Below are positions 50,792 to 62,076 of a stretch of DNA of 64,000 bases, piece by piece. Origin of the DNA: Halocaridina rubra (taxonomy: Eukaryota > Arthropoda > Malacostraca > Decapoda > Atyidae); the NCBI GenBank assembly GCA_037179515.1, contig JAXCGZ010017006.1, positions 157,501 through 221,500 of the forward strand, given 5' to 3'. The translations under genes were made by a program, and so were the position numbers. Position 1 is the stretch's first letter. Each line of letters starts with the position of its first letter. A model generated the notes under the pieces. The model was given only the letters and a program-made list of their open reading frames with translations, was not told the origin of the DNA and did no database searches.

Positions 50792-50806
50792 AATAATAAT
50801 AATAAT

Positions 50807-50887
<81 letters not shown>
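50792..50887. repeat. (AAT)n microsatellite
   Basis: About 96 bp of AAT with one slip at 50808. Confidence 0.96.
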
Positions 50888-50954
50888 TTCAAACATGTTT
50901 CATAACACTTGTTTGGTCTCATTGGAGCATTTATACGTAATTTGTATCTGAGTT

Positions 50955-51444
<490 letters not shown>

Positions 51445-51459
51445 CATTGATATATGTGA

Positions 51460-51555
51460 TAAATGAAGCATATTTTGCCTCTATCAGGGATTCGAACCTA
51501 AGACACATGGTCAGTGCGCCAAGGAGCTACAACCTACACTATAAGTTTTCAACAT
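51460..51555 (-). repeat. SINE-A tRNA-like end
   Basis: The minus strand has the B-box 'ggttcgaatccc' (complement of about 51490-51500), preceded by 'gtgtaggttgtagctcc' as A-box region. Its tRNA end again faces (TA)n at about 25 bp. The body is not recognisable beyond 51555. Confidence 0.55.
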
Positions 51556-51883
51556 GTTGGCCATTAGCATATTTCAGGGGGTCGCGGACATTTTGTAAAT
51601 TTGTATTTAAAAATGAAAAAAACAAAAAATACTATGCACATTATTTATTCAGAGTCCATGCAAGCCCCGTGTTTAAGTTCATAAATGAAAAAAGTAGAAC
51701 TAATAACGTGTTTTAAATTTGCTTTTTAGTTATTTTATTTTTATCATTACACAGTTTTGAAGGGGAGTGGGCCATGAGTATTTAGGGCTACCAAAGGAGG
51801 GCCTTGGGCATAAAAAAAATATTGAAAATCACTTACGTACACCTCCGAAGGTGTAAAGAGACAAACCTCTAAGCTAACATCTA
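51556..51883. other. No feature recognised
   Basis: AT-rich spacer; an 89-codon open frame without motif overlaps it. Confidence 0.4.
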
Positions 51884-52093
51884 GGCCCGATTTCTTAAAC
51901 AGTGTAAACCTAGGATACCATATTGTCAGTTAGCTATACACACACAAATGGATTTCATAAACGCATCTGACGTGGTTCTGTGTATGGCTAGGATACACAG
52001 AATCGCGTCAGATGAGTTTATGAAATCCATTTGTGTGTCTAGCTAACTAACAATATGGTATCCTAGGTTTATACTGCTTAAAAAATTGGGTCC
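51884..52093. mobile_element. Palindromic MITE-like element with TA flanks
   Basis: About 210 bp that fold back on themselves. The left end 'ggcccgatttcttaaacagt' pairs with the right end 'ttaaaaaattgggtcc'; inside, 'acctaggataccatattgt' pairs with 'caatatggtatcctaggt' and 'aaatggatttcataaac' with 'gtttatgaaatccattt'. Both ends are followed by TA (51882-51883, 52094-52095), consistent with a TA target duplication as in Tc1/mariner-type MITEs. Half a copy is at 26525-26640. It encodes nothing; mobilisation would need a transposase elsewhere. Confidence 0.75.
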
Positions 52094-52095
52094 TA

Positions 52096-52368
52096 ATCTA
52101 TGGAATGAACGTATCCTTCTGAATGCTTTTTGTTCATTTTACTTCTTCTTCCCAGCCTCATTCTGGTATTCGTTGTCGCATTTAATTAAAATCCCATGCT
52201 ATATAGGCATTAATAATGATTTGATAAGAACATTAACATGTGAAACTATTCTCTAGCTTAGCAGTTAGCAGAAAGGATTGTTTCTTTTTTTTAACCTTCG
52301 ATGGTGTAGGAGGTAGCACTTTAGTACACTGATAATCCTTCTTCGGTTTCAATCCCGGGCAAGAGCAT

Positions 52369-52370
<2 letters not shown>
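52096..52370 (+). repeat. SINE-A-like composite, body and tRNA end in opposite orientations
   Basis: 52098-52250 follows the SINE-A body in minus orientation ('ggaatgaacg', 'cctca', 'gcatttaatt', 'catgtgaaa'). From about 52290 a tRNA-like end reads on the plus strand: 'gatggtgtaggaggtagcac' (A-box), 'cggtttcaatccc' (B-box, about 52344). (TA)n follows. Confidence 0.5.

Positions 52371-52443
<73 letters not shown>
52371..52443. repeat. (TA)n microsatellite
   Basis: About 73 bp of TA with one 'tg' near 52383. Confidence 0.95.
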
Positions 52444-52446
<3 letters not shown>

Positions 52447-53830
52447 TCATTTTTTTTTTTTTTTACCCCGACCGGGACTCGAACCTAGGACTTATGATTA
52501 CTAAGTCAAGGCGCTACCACTACACCACAGAAGGTTAAAAGGAACCCAACCTTATAGCTTATATCTGCTATACATAGGAATGAACGCATTCTAACTGAAT
52601 GCCACTATGTTCATATTACAGATTCCCCAACCTCACTCGTGGCTTCATTTTAGCATTTAATTCGATTCCCAATCTCATTTGGGCCATGAAATAACCAAAT
52701 AGCACATTACATATGTGAAAACATGAATCATTTTTTTTTACCCCGACCGGGACTCGAACCTAGGACTTATGATTACTAAGTCAAGGCGCTACCACTACAC
52801 CACAGAAGGTTAAAAGGAACCCAACCTTATAGCTTATATCTGCTATACATAGGAATGAACGCATTCTAACTGAATGCCACTATGTTCATATTACAGATTC
52901 CCCAACCTCACTCGTGGCTTCATTTTAGCATTTAATTCGATTCCCAATCTCATTTGGGCCATGAAATAACCAAATAGCACATTACATATGTGAAAACATG
53001 AATCATTTTTTTTTTACCCCGACCGGGACTCGAACCTAGGACTTATGATTACTAAGTCAAGGCGCTACCACTACACCACAGAAGGTTAAAAGGAACCCAA
53101 CCTTATAGCTTATATCTGCTATACATAGGAATGAACGCATTCTAACTGAATGCCACTATGTTCATATTACAGATTCCCCAACCTCACTCGTGGCTTCATT
53201 TTAGCATTTAATTCGATTCCCAATCTCATTTGGGCCATGAAATAACCAAATAGCACATTACATATGTGAAAACATGAATCATTTTTTTTTTTTTACCCCG
53301 ACCGGGACTCGAACCTAGGACTTATGATTACTAAGTCAAGGCGCTACCACTACACCACAGAAGGTTAAAAGGAACCCAACCTTATAGCTTATATCTGCTA
53401 TACATAGGAATGAACGCATTCTAACTGAATGCCACTATGTTCATATTACAGATTCCCCAACCTCACTCGTGGCTTCATTTTAGCATTTAATTCGATTCCC
53501 AATCTCATTTGGGCCATGAAATAACCAAATAGCACATTACATATGTGAAAACATGAATCATTTTTTTTTTACCCCGACCGGGACTCGAACCTAGGACTTA
53601 TGATTACTAAGTCAAGGCGCTACCACTACACCACAGAAGGTTAAAAGGAACCCAACCTTATAGCTTATATCTGCTATACATAGGAATGAACGCATTCTAA
53701 CTGAATGCCACTATGTTCATATTACAGATTCCCCAACCTCACTCGTGGCTTCATTTTAGCATTTAATTCGATTCCCAATCTCATTTGGGCCATGAAATAA
53801 CCAAATAGCACATTACATATGTGAAAACAT
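52444..53830 (-). repeat. Array of five near-identical tRNA-SINE-A units
   Basis: Units start at 52444, 52725, 53000, 53276 and 53555 (periods 281, 275, 276, 279, 276 bp). They look the same apart from the length of one T-run at each unit start. On the minus strand each unit has an A-box 'tggtgtagtggtagcg', an anticodon-type hairpin ('actta' / 'taagt' around 'gtaatca', with T at position 33), a B-box 'ggttcgagtccc', then an A-run and a trailer 'atgttttcacatatg'. If read as a tRNA, the anticodon would be AAT (Ile). The near-identity points to recent tandem amplification. (TA)n lies on both sides. Confidence 0.88.
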
Positions 53831-53835
53831 GAATC

Positions 53836-54420
<585 letters not shown>

Positions 54421-54550
54421 TTTTTTTTTTTTAAGAGTGTGACACCGGGGACAGGCAGAAACTGCCCTCATCAACAAAGGCCCGGGCACGAGAAAATACC
54501 AAGACGAAGGAAAAGAAAAAGGTTAAGGGCAAGGCAGAGATGAGGTAATG

Positions 54551-55741
54551 TCACACAAAGGAAAACGACGGACAGAAGAAAACAGTCAAAGTAAAGAGGA
54601 CCCAGAGATATGGAGGACTAGGCTCTGAGATGACGATAGATCTGCTTTTTGAAGGATGAAAGGTCATAAGAATTAGGAAAGAAGGAGGAAGAGAGTTCCA
54701 GAGTTTGGAGGTAGATGGGAAGAAGCAGTCACTGCACCGACCAATCCGCGAGCTACAAATCTCCACACAGTACCTGTGAGATGAGGCTGCTTGGCGAGTG
54801 TTACGCGGCCTCGGCAGCGGAGGAGGGATGCAACTCGCCAACTCATCAGAGCAGCGATGGAAGTAGTAGCGATAGAAAAGCGAAAGGGAAGATACCTTAC
54901 TGCGAAGAGAGAGAGAATCCAGGTTAGAAGTAAGAGAAGGATCATTAATGAGTCTGACTGCCTTAGATTCAACCCTATCAAGAAGATAAGTAAAGGAAGA
55001 AGCACCCCAGATGTGTGAGCAGTATTCTAAGCAGGGCGGATAAGACATCTGTAAATTTTAAGTAACTGTAATGAGGAAAAGTAATAACGAAGACGAAACA
55101 AAACCCCCAATTTTTTGGATGAAGATTTAGAAATTTGGATTATGTGGGTCTTCCAAGACAAGTTAGAGGCTATATGGATTCCTAATATATTGATAGAGTT
55201 AAGAGGGTAAATTTCATTATTTTCGAAGACAATAGGGTTATCAGGAGGAGAAGAAGATAAAGAGATAGCCAGAAACTGTGTCTTGGAGGCATTGAATTTA
55301 ACTAAATTTTGAGTGCCCCATTCAGATACTCTGCAAATCGGAGTTAAGAGTAGAAGAAAGAGTGATAAGAGATTGATTATGAGTAACAGATGAAGATTGT
55401 GAAGAAATGGCAGAGGAAAAGTGAAGTGTAGAATCATCGGCAAAGGCATGAAGAAGAGAGGAAGATGGGGATTGTAGAAGATCATTGATGAAGAGAAGGA
55501 AGAGAGTAGGTGAAAGAACAGAGCCCTGTGGAACACCACTGGAAACAGAGAAAGGGCTAGATGTCGCGCCATCAACAACTACAGATATAGAACGGTCAGT
55601 AAGAAAACTGGAAATCAGAGAACAGAAATAAGGGGTATAGCCATAGGCAGGGAGTTTGGCCAACAGATCCTTGTGCCAGACTCTGTCAAAAGCCTTATAG
55701 ATATCAAGGGCGACGACAAAGGATTCCCCATAGTTCCTCAA
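54551..55741 (-). pseudogene. G2 RT palm, thumb and C-terminus, frameshifted
   Basis: Three overlapping frames continue the ORF. 55741-55322 has 'VVALDIYKAFDRVWH', 'SGVPQGSVLSPTLFLLFIND' and an intact 'HAFADDSTL'. A two-base deletion at about 55332 ('actctctgc' in G1, 'actctgc' here) moves to 55578-55027 with 'RVSEWGTQNLVKFNASKTQF' and 'INILGIHIASNLSWK'. A one-base deletion at about 55040 moves to 55048-54551 with 'CLEYCSHIWGASSFTYLLDR' and 'PRNTRQAASSHRY'. RT core residues are intact but the protein cannot be made in one piece. Confidence 0.85.
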
Positions 55742-57549
55742 AGAAGATGACCAACATGAGTAAGATAAGCTAGGAGATCACCAGTGGATCTTGCCTTGCG
55801 GAAGCCGTACTGGTGATCGGAGATAAGTGAGTTAGATTCAAGGCATTTCAAGAAGTGAGCATTGAGCAAAGTTTTGAAAACTTTAGCAATAGAAGAGGTT
55901 AGAGCAATAGGTCGGTAGTTAGAAGGAATAGAGCGGTCACCCTTCTTAGGAACAGGTTGAACTAGAGCATGCTTCCAAGATGAAGGATGGATACTGGTTG
56001 ACAGAATGAGGTGAAAAAGACGGCAAAGCACGGGAGCCAGTTCATCTGCAAACTCCTTAAGGAACCTTGCAGGGATACCATCGGGACCAGATGCCTTGTT
56101 TGTCTTTAGTGAGCAAAGAACCTTATGAACATTGCGTGAAGAAAGGATAAGGGAGGGCATAGGGTTAGAGAGGGAAAATGACTGAGGAACAAGTGCGCTG
56201 GAATTGTTGATAGAAGAGTTGGCAGAAAACTGAGAACCAAAGAGAGTGGCTTTGTCAGTGGGAGAGCAAGCTATAGAACCATCAGAACGAATGAGAGAGG
56301 GAAAGCTTGAGTTACAGAAGTTTATGGAGAGGATTTTCGCTAAGGACCAGAAGCATTTGTCAGTGGGAGAGGAGTTAAGGTCATCAACTTTCCTTCTTAT
56401 AAAGGAAGCCTTAGACCTTTTAATCTGAGCTGTACAGCGATTCCTAGCTATAATAAAAGCAGACCGAGTTAAATCGGAAGGAGAGGCTTGGTAAGATCGG
56501 TGAGCCTGATTCCTAGCCTGGATAGCCATGGAGCAAGCACGGTTAAACCAAGGTTTAGGGGGAGAGAAAGTTTTTGTAGAAGAGGGGATGTACACCTCCA
56601 TTCCCGCGGTCATGATCTCGGCAACTTTTAGAGCTACCTGATCAGGGTTGCAGGACCGAAAGCAGTAGTCATCCCATGGAAAGTCAAAGAGAAAGTTACG
56701 CAAATTTTCAGATTGGGTTCGCTCGAAGTGCCAAAGGTGGCGTTGAGTAGGAGGGATTGGTGGTGGGGAAGTGAAAATGGAAGAGACAGAGATCATGGAG
56801 TGGTCAGATTCACCAAGAGGGGAAAGCACAGAATAAGAGTAGTTTGAAGGGTTAGAAGTAAAAAATAGGTCAAGAGTGTTTGCATCATGTTCGTGACGAT
56901 CAGGAACGCGAGTAGGATGTTTGATAATTTGCTCCAAATAGTGAGTAATAGAGAAAGCAAGAGCCTCGCTTCCTCCCACATCAGTGTGAGAAGAGTGAAG
57001 CCACTCACTGTGGTGTACATTGAAGTCTCCAATGTAGAGAACTTCTGCAAGTGGGTGAGAAGATAGCAAGGACTCATGGCACGAGGAGAGATATTCAAAG
57101 GAACACACAAACTCGGTGGAGTTTGGAGAACAGTAGCAGAAGCAAAGGATGATAGTGGAGAGATAGACTTTTAGCCAGAGAACATCAAAGTCAGGAGATT
57201 CAAGGTCCATGAGCCTCACAGTAGGAGTGTTAGTGTTGCAGTAAGCACAGACCCCACCTTTGGAATGAAAATGAGTATACAGATTATAGTGGGAGATTTG
57301 GAAAGCGTCAGTGGAAGCATGTATAGACAACTGGGTTTCAGATAGGAGGAGGAGGTTAGGGAGGAAAGTGCCCAAGTGCTGTTCCACAGACGAAAGATTA
57401 GAGTTCAGCCCACGAATGTTTGAATAGTGAAGAGTGAAAGAAGCAGATCTATTGGGAGGTGCAAGGTTAAGAGCAGAACCATTACTACCACCAGGCGTGT
57501 CTGCCCTCAAGCCAATGGTGAAGTCAACACGATCCCCGGAGATTCTTCG
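55738..57549 (-). pseudogene. G2 endonuclease and first half of RT
   Basis: Open for about 600 codons. Endonuclease: 'SFTLHYSNIRGLNSNLSSVE', 'LLLLSETQLSIHA', 'LYIGDFNVHHSEW', 'NTLDLFFTSN' and 'GESDHSMISV', so all catalytic blocks are present. The linker holds 'PKPWFNRACSMAIQARNQAH' and a typical basic region. RT: 'LKTNKASGPDGIPARFLKEF', 'SWKHALVQPVPKKGDRSIP' and 'QYGFRKARSTGDLL'. A single-base deletion at about 55750 (compare 'ccatacatg' in G1 with 'ccaacatg' here) ends the frame. The N-terminal residues up to about 20 continue from the truncated edge; the true start is upstream and lost. Confidence 0.88.
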
Positions 57550-57599
57550 CACCCCACTATGCCGGGTACTGGGGCATACAATCTGGTTGGGGGTTTTTC

Positions 57600-57866
57600 T
57601 TAAGGGATAGCTTCGTTGAGGCAGCGCTTCAGGAGGGCTTTATCAATTATGTCAGGGGTCCATTGCCCCCTAGATAGATTGAAATTGTCCTTCATTTCAA
57701 TGAGGGAAGATTCCATAATTTTCCGTTTGAATTGACAGGTACTTTTAAATAGCATAGTGGCACCACTCCAATCAATCCGATGATTATGTTCATTGATATG
57801 GGTAAAAAGAGCCGAATTTTCTTGATTATATCTTGCTGCTCTCTTGTGTTCTAAATATATATAAAT
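57600..57866 (-). pseudogene. Penelope-like GIY-YIG endonuclease, C-terminal part
   Basis: From 'LEHKRAARYNQENSALFTHI' through 'NEHNHRIDWSGATMLFKST' and 'FKRKIMESSLIEM' to 'LLKRCLNEAIP' (stop at 57600). This is the C-terminal half of the GIY-YIG domain as found in Penelope-like elements (conserved SAL-x2-H, H-x-IDW and the Glu in 'MESS'). No stop inside. The open frame upstream to 58025 is an artefact of the inversion. Confidence 0.78.
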
Positions 57867-57884
57867 AGAGTAGTTCCTTCCATT

Positions 57885-58465
57885 AAATTTAAAGTAGAAT
57901 GGGAAAACGAAAACCAAATGCCTTTCCTTGATGTCCTCATTGTTAGAGATTATTTGGGTTACAAATTTAAAGTCTATAGAAAATCCACCCACTCTGCGTC
58001 TTATGTGCACTTTTATAGTTATCATAAAGAAAAAGTGAAATTAGGTATAGCTTCGAATTTATTCCTTAGAGCCCTCCGGGTTTGCAGCTCTAATTATTTA
58101 GAACATGAAATTCAAGTGGTTTATTCTCAGCTTGACCAACTTTGTTATCCTCCCTTTTTCTTAGACAAAGCTCTGCAGAAAGCTTAACAGGTTTTTTACA
58201 ATCCTCACAGGACCCCTAAAGAGAATAATATCAACAAAATCCTCCTTCCTTTTCACCAAAAGCTAGGTGTCATAAATGATACATTAGGCAAACAGTCCCC
58301 ATTCACTTTTAACTATCCCAACAGTTTAAGAAAATAATTAGTTAACGTTAGCCAAAACAAAAAAGAAGTTAATGCAGGAGTATACCAAATAAGCTGTAAT
58401 GATTGCAATAGAGTGTACATAGGACAAACAGGCCGCTCTCTATCCCAGAGAGTCTTAGAACACAA
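57885..58465 (+). pseudogene. Penelope-like RT C-terminus and GIY-YIG N-terminal part
   Basis: 'MPFLDVLIVRDYLGYKFKVY' and 'RKSTHSASYVHFYSYHKEKV' followed by 'LFLRALRVCSSNYLEHEIQV' are the thumb blocks of Penelope-like RTs. After a stop (58185-58187) and frame changes, the frame near 58375 reads 'AGVYQISCNDCNRVYIGQTG' and 'RSLSQRVLEHKRA', the GIY-YIG motif as G-V-Y...Y-I-G. The RT palm is missing. It ends where element H begins. Confidence 0.78.
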
Positions 58466-58821
58466 GAGAGCTGGTGGATTGTTTGATAGCTGGTGGAAAT
58501 GACGTGCAGGATGGTAGAAGTGAGGAGCTGATTAGGTTGTATAGACAAGCCGTGGATAAGATCAGGAAAAGGGGTGCAGTTCCTATGATGTGTGGTATTC
58601 TCACTAGGCTTAGCCAAAGTTCAGAGTGGTGGTCTCGAGCTATAGGAGTAAATGCTAGGATGGAAGTCTTCTGTCGGGAGAATAATATAGGTTTTATAGA
58701 CGGGTAGGATCACTTCACTAGTCGTAAGCATATGTATGCAAGGGATGGAGTGCATCTTTCTAATTCAGGTGTCTCGGTATTGGCTGGCATGATAGACAGA
58801 GAGGTAGGGGGGTTTTGTTAG
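58466..58821 (+). pseudogene. H1 ORF1, SGNH/GDSL esterase-type C-terminal half
   Basis: 'CLIAGGNDVQDGRSEELIRL' carries the G-x-N-D block of SGNH hydrolases. 'AVPMMCGILTRLSQSS', 'NARMEVFCRENNIGFIDG' and then 'ARDGVHLSNSGVSVLAGMID' carry the D-x-x-H block with catalytic Asp and His. The first block (with the Ser) is upstream of the truncation. TAG at about 58705-58707 stands where a Trp would fit. Esterase-type ORF1 proteins are known in CR1 and related elements. The end at 58819-58821 overlaps the start region of ORF2. Confidence 0.72.
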
Positions 58822-60275
58822 ATACAAATAATGAAATGAATAATACTTGTGCAGAGAAATTAGTCAGTAAGGGTTCAGTAAATAGTGGGTCAAATAACTG
58901 GGAGTCTAAGGATAAGAACCATTTGTTACATAGAACAAATATTAATAAAAAGAATAGCCACAAGAAGGGTAAAGCTAGAGAAAGTTTAAAAGTATATTAT
59001 ACAAATAGCCGTAGTTTAGGTAACAAGATAGAAGAACTGAGAGCCATAGTATGTAGTGAGAGACCGGATATAATATGCATTAGTGAAAGTTGGATTAATT
59101 TTGAAAGCAAACACCTTAAAGCTGAGTACATAATTACAGGATATAAACTTTATAATGCAGATTGCAGTGCAGATAAAAGAGGGGGAGGGGTAATTATGTA
59201 TATTAAAGATAGCCTCAGAAGCTGCATTATGTCTGGAATTAAGACAAATCTAAATTCAGAAACCTTATGAGTTGAAATTAAAAATAATATAGAAAGTCTA
59301 GTTGTAGGAGTAGTCTGCAGACCACCTGATCTAGATAATATAAAGTCGCAAGTTATATACGATGAAATTTCTAAAGTGACCAGGTCAAATAGAGTTTGCA
59401 TTGTAGGCGATTTTAATTTTAGAAATATTAACTGGGAAAACATAACAGGTGATAGTAGCTCTAAGGAGTTTTTGGAAGTAGTAGAAGACAATTTCCTTTC
59501 TCAGCATGTACTTGAAGCAACACGGGGGGTGAATATACTAGATTTAGTTCTTAGTAATAGAGGGAATATGGTTACAAATTTAGAAGTTGGTGAACCATTG
59601 GGCAACAGTGACCATGATTCCATTAGATTTAACATAATTTTAAAGGAAACTAGAAAGGAAAACAAGAATATTGTTCCAAACTTTAGAGCAGGAGATTTTG
59701 AGGGCTTAAAGACTAAATTATCTAATGAGGTATGGGAAGGGATTTCTGGGGTACATATGTGGGTAGTTAGTTAATCCAGCAGGTCTGGTTGCAGGTAGCA
59801 GATTACCCCGAAAATTGAGTACCACATGCCAAGGATTATCACAAGATAAGATCAATGCATTAAATTCTCTCACAGGAAAGAACAGCAGCCCGTCAGTTAA
59901 TATAAATTTGGATGAGGAATATAACAAATTTGTCATGACTCTTAAGAATAGTCAGAGAGATTATATTCCCATGAAACATTGCAGATCAAGAAAAAATGAC
60001 CCTAAATGGATGAACAACAGAATAAAGAATCTTATAGGTATTAAAAGAGGAATATACAGGAAACTAAAAAGAGGTGAAGAGCAGGTGATTCAGCAATATA
60101 TACAGTTAAACAGGGAAGTTAAAAAGATAGAGAGTCGAAAAGAAAATACGAAGTTAGAATAGCAGGAGGAGCTAAAGAAAATCCTAAAGGGTTTTATCAA
60201 CATTATCAAACAAAATTTAAGGAAAAAGTCGGACCAATTGAAGTAGCCAATGGCCATATCACAGATGACGATAAA
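58815..60275 (+). pseudogene. H1 endonuclease and linker, one stop and two frame changes
   Basis: Endonuclease: 'LKVYYTNSRSLGNKIEELRA', 'DIICISESWINFES', 'RGGGVIMYIKDSL', then TGA at 59268-59270 in the same frame, 'GVVCRPPDLDNI', 'CIVGDFNFRNINW', 'GVNILDLVLSNRG' and 'LGNSDHDSIRFN'. All active-site blocks are present. The frame changes at about 59770 to 59815-60162 ('KNDPKWMNNRIKNLIGIKRG') and again in an A-rich run at about 60140 to join the RT frame ('YEVRIAGGAKENPKGFYQHY'). Confidence 0.82.
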
Positions 60276-61874
60276 GTGATGTGTACATGTTTAAATGATT
60301 ATTTCTTATCTGTATTTACCAATGAAAACTTGGAAAATATTCCGGAAGTAGAATCCATTTACAGAGACAGTCCCGATAATATACTTAGTTCTATAAATAT
60401 TACGAGAGAGGAGGTAATAAAAGAAATAGATAAATTAAAGGCTCATAAATCTCCTGGACCTGATGGAATATATGCTAGAATATTAAAGGAATGCAAGGAA
60501 GAGCTTAGTTGTCCACTAACTGCATTATTTAATAATTCAATAAAATTAGGATCGGTACCCATGGAGTGGAAATTGGCAGATGTTGTACCAATATTTAAAA
60601 AAGGAGAACGTGTTAAAAAGAATAATTATAGGCCGGTAAGTTTAACGTCAACAGTGGGTAAGATTCTAGAATCCATAATTGCAAATAAAATAAGGGCACA
60701 TCTAGAATTACACAGACTGATAAAACTTTCACAACACGGGTTTCTTAAGGGTTTTTCGTGCCTTACAAACTTACTGTCTTTATATTCAGAAGTTTACGAG
60801 GCAGTAGATTGTGGCAAAGAATATGATACAATATATCTAGATTTTAGCAAAGCTTTTGATAGAGTTCCTCACAAAAGATTAGTTAAAAAGCTGGAAGCTC
60901 ATGGTATAGGAGGAGCTGTGCTCAGATGGATCAAACAATGGTTAAAAGACAGAAAACAGAGGGTTTGCATAAATGGAGAGAAATCAGAGTGGGGCTCGGT
61001 TACTAGCGGGGTACCACAAGGCTCGGTACTGGGTCCCCTATTATTCATCGTATATCTAAATGATCTGGATTCGGATATCGGTAGTAACCTAAGTAAATTC
61101 GCAGACGACACTAAAATAGGTAGAACTATAAATGGAAAAGAAGACATTCATGCTTTACAGGAAGATCTAAATAGATTATCTGAATGGTCGGACAAATGGC
61201 AAATGGAATTTAATGTTGAAAAATGTAAAGTAGTTAAAATGGGTACTATAAAAGACAATACTAGTTATAAGCTAAATAACCATGAAATCATGAGTTCTCA
61301 GTGTGAAAGGGATTTGGGAGTTCTTGTGAGTAGTAGTCTTAAGCCAAGAGAGCAATGCACAGCAGTCAGAAATAAAGCAAACAGAATTTTAGGATTTATC
61401 TCAAGAAGCCTCAGCAATAGGACGGAAAAAGTTATTTTGCAGCTCTATCTTGCATTAGTTAGGCCCCATTTAGATTATGCTGTGCAATTCTGGTCACCCT
61501 ATTATAGAATGGAAATTGAATCCTTGGAGAGAGTGCAACGAAGAATGACCAAGATGATACACAATATCAGAAATCTACCATATGAGGACAGATTAAAAAA
61601 ACTTAATCTACATTCTCTAGAGAGGCGAAGAGTTAGGGGGGATATGATTGAAGTGTATAAATGGTTTAAAGGGATTAACAAGGGAGATATTAATAAAGTT
61701 TTAAAAATTCATGATCAAACCAGAACTCGTAATAATGGATTTAAGCTTGATAAATTTAGGTTCAGAAGGGAAATTGGTAAAAATTGGTTTGGTAATAGAG
61801 TAGCTGATGCATGGAACAAGCTTCCTAGTATGATAGTAAATGCCAATACCTTAGACACCTTCAATGTAGATTAG
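60276..61874 (+). CDS. H1 reverse transcriptase (open frame)
   Basis: A frame of 532 codons without stops covers the whole RT: 'LKAHKSPGPDGIYARILKEC', 'WKLADVVPIFKKGERVKKNN', 'YRPVSLTSTVGKILES', 'QHGFLKGFSCLTNLLSL', 'LDFSKAFDRVPHKRL', 'SGVPQGSVLGPLLFIVYLND' and an intact 'KFADDTKIGR'. The C-terminal domain has 'RRRVRGDMIEVYKWFKGINK'. A one-base deletion at about 61863 (two A's where the following copies have three) replaces the last residues 'KCRLDRHMTEVG'. The product makes DNA from the element's RNA at the nicked target. The ATG at 60276 is internal to ORF2. Confidence 0.88.
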   Translation: MMCTCLNDYFLSVFTNENLENIPEVESIYRDSPDNILSSINITREEVIKEIDKLKAHKSPGPDGIYARILKECKEELSCPLTALFNNSIKLGSVPMEWKLADVVPIFKKGERVKKNNYRPVSLTSTVGKILESIIANKIRAHLELHRLIKLSQHGFLKGFSCLTNLLSLYSEVYEAVDCGKEYDTIYLDFSKAFDRVPHKRLVKKLEAHGIGGAVLRWIKQWLKDRKQRVCINGEKSEWGSVTSGVPQGSVLGPLLFIVYLNDLDSDIGSNLSKFADDTKIGRTINGKEDIHALQEDLNRLSEWSDKWQMEFNVEKCKVVKMGTIKDNTSYKLNNHEIMSSQCERDLGVLVSSSLKPREQCTAVRNKANRILGFISRSLSNRTEKVILQLYLALVRPHLDYAVQFWSPYYRMEIESLERVQRRMTKMIHNIRNLPYEDRLKKLNLHSLERRRVRGDMIEVYKWFKGINKGDINKVLKIHDQTRTRNNGFKLDKFRFRREIGKNWFGNRVADAWNKLPSMIVNANTLDTFNVD

Positions 61875-62076
61875 ATAGACATATGACAGAGGTAGGGTGG
61901 GTATGAATAGGTTAGTGCTTATTAGAAAAATCATAAAAAGAAAAACAGAATAAATAAGTAGAGTAGAATAGAATAGGTTAGACATGCTGAAAATACAATT
62001 AAAAAAATGGAGCTGCCTCGTGTGTGCCAGTAGGCATGTTGCAGTGTCCTCTATTCTTATGTTCTTATGTTCTTAT

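Larger units (their letters stand above)
54421..57549 (-). mobile_element. G2: family G non-LTR retrotransposon
   Basis: Minus strand, about 3.1 kb, ending in poly-A (complement of 54421-54432). It retains the 717-bp EN-RT linker that G1 has lost. The 5' end is truncated at the 'RRISGDRVDFTIG' codons, where Penelope-like sequence begins. Three small frameshifts and no other visible breaks in 3 kb make it younger than G1. Confidence 0.88.
57550..58465 (-). mobile_element. Penelope-like element with inverted 5' part
   Basis: Two pieces of one type of element lie head-to-head. 57550-57866 (minus) holds the end of the GIY-YIG endonuclease and the start of a 3' UTR. About 57885-58465 (plus) holds the RT end and the first part of GIY-YIG. 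Both pieces contain the same break site, 'ttagaacacaagagagc' (LEHKRA codons), at 57850-57866 and about 58448-58465. In minus-strand sense the order is inverted 5' segment, then 3' segment, exactly the geometry made by twin priming in L1 elements. Confidence 0.75.
58466..62076 (+). mobile_element. H1: CR1-like non-LTR retrotransposon
   Basis: Plus strand, about 3.6 kb, truncated within ORF1 at the Penelope-like border. It contains an esterase-type ORF1 end, EN and RT. The 3' UTR contains 'gagctgcctcgtgtgtgcca' and ends in three copies of the 8-bp repeat TTCTTATG. CR1 elements characteristically end in an 8-bp ATTCTRTG-type repeat, so CR1 membership is well supported. The RT is open; ORF1 and EN carry a few stops and frameshifts. 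Confidence 0.9.

Noticed and set aside
52444..53830. Five functional tRNA-Ile genes
   Set aside because: The acceptor stem does not pair well, the T-stem has mismatches, and the units carry a SINE body and A-run; a SINE is the better reading.
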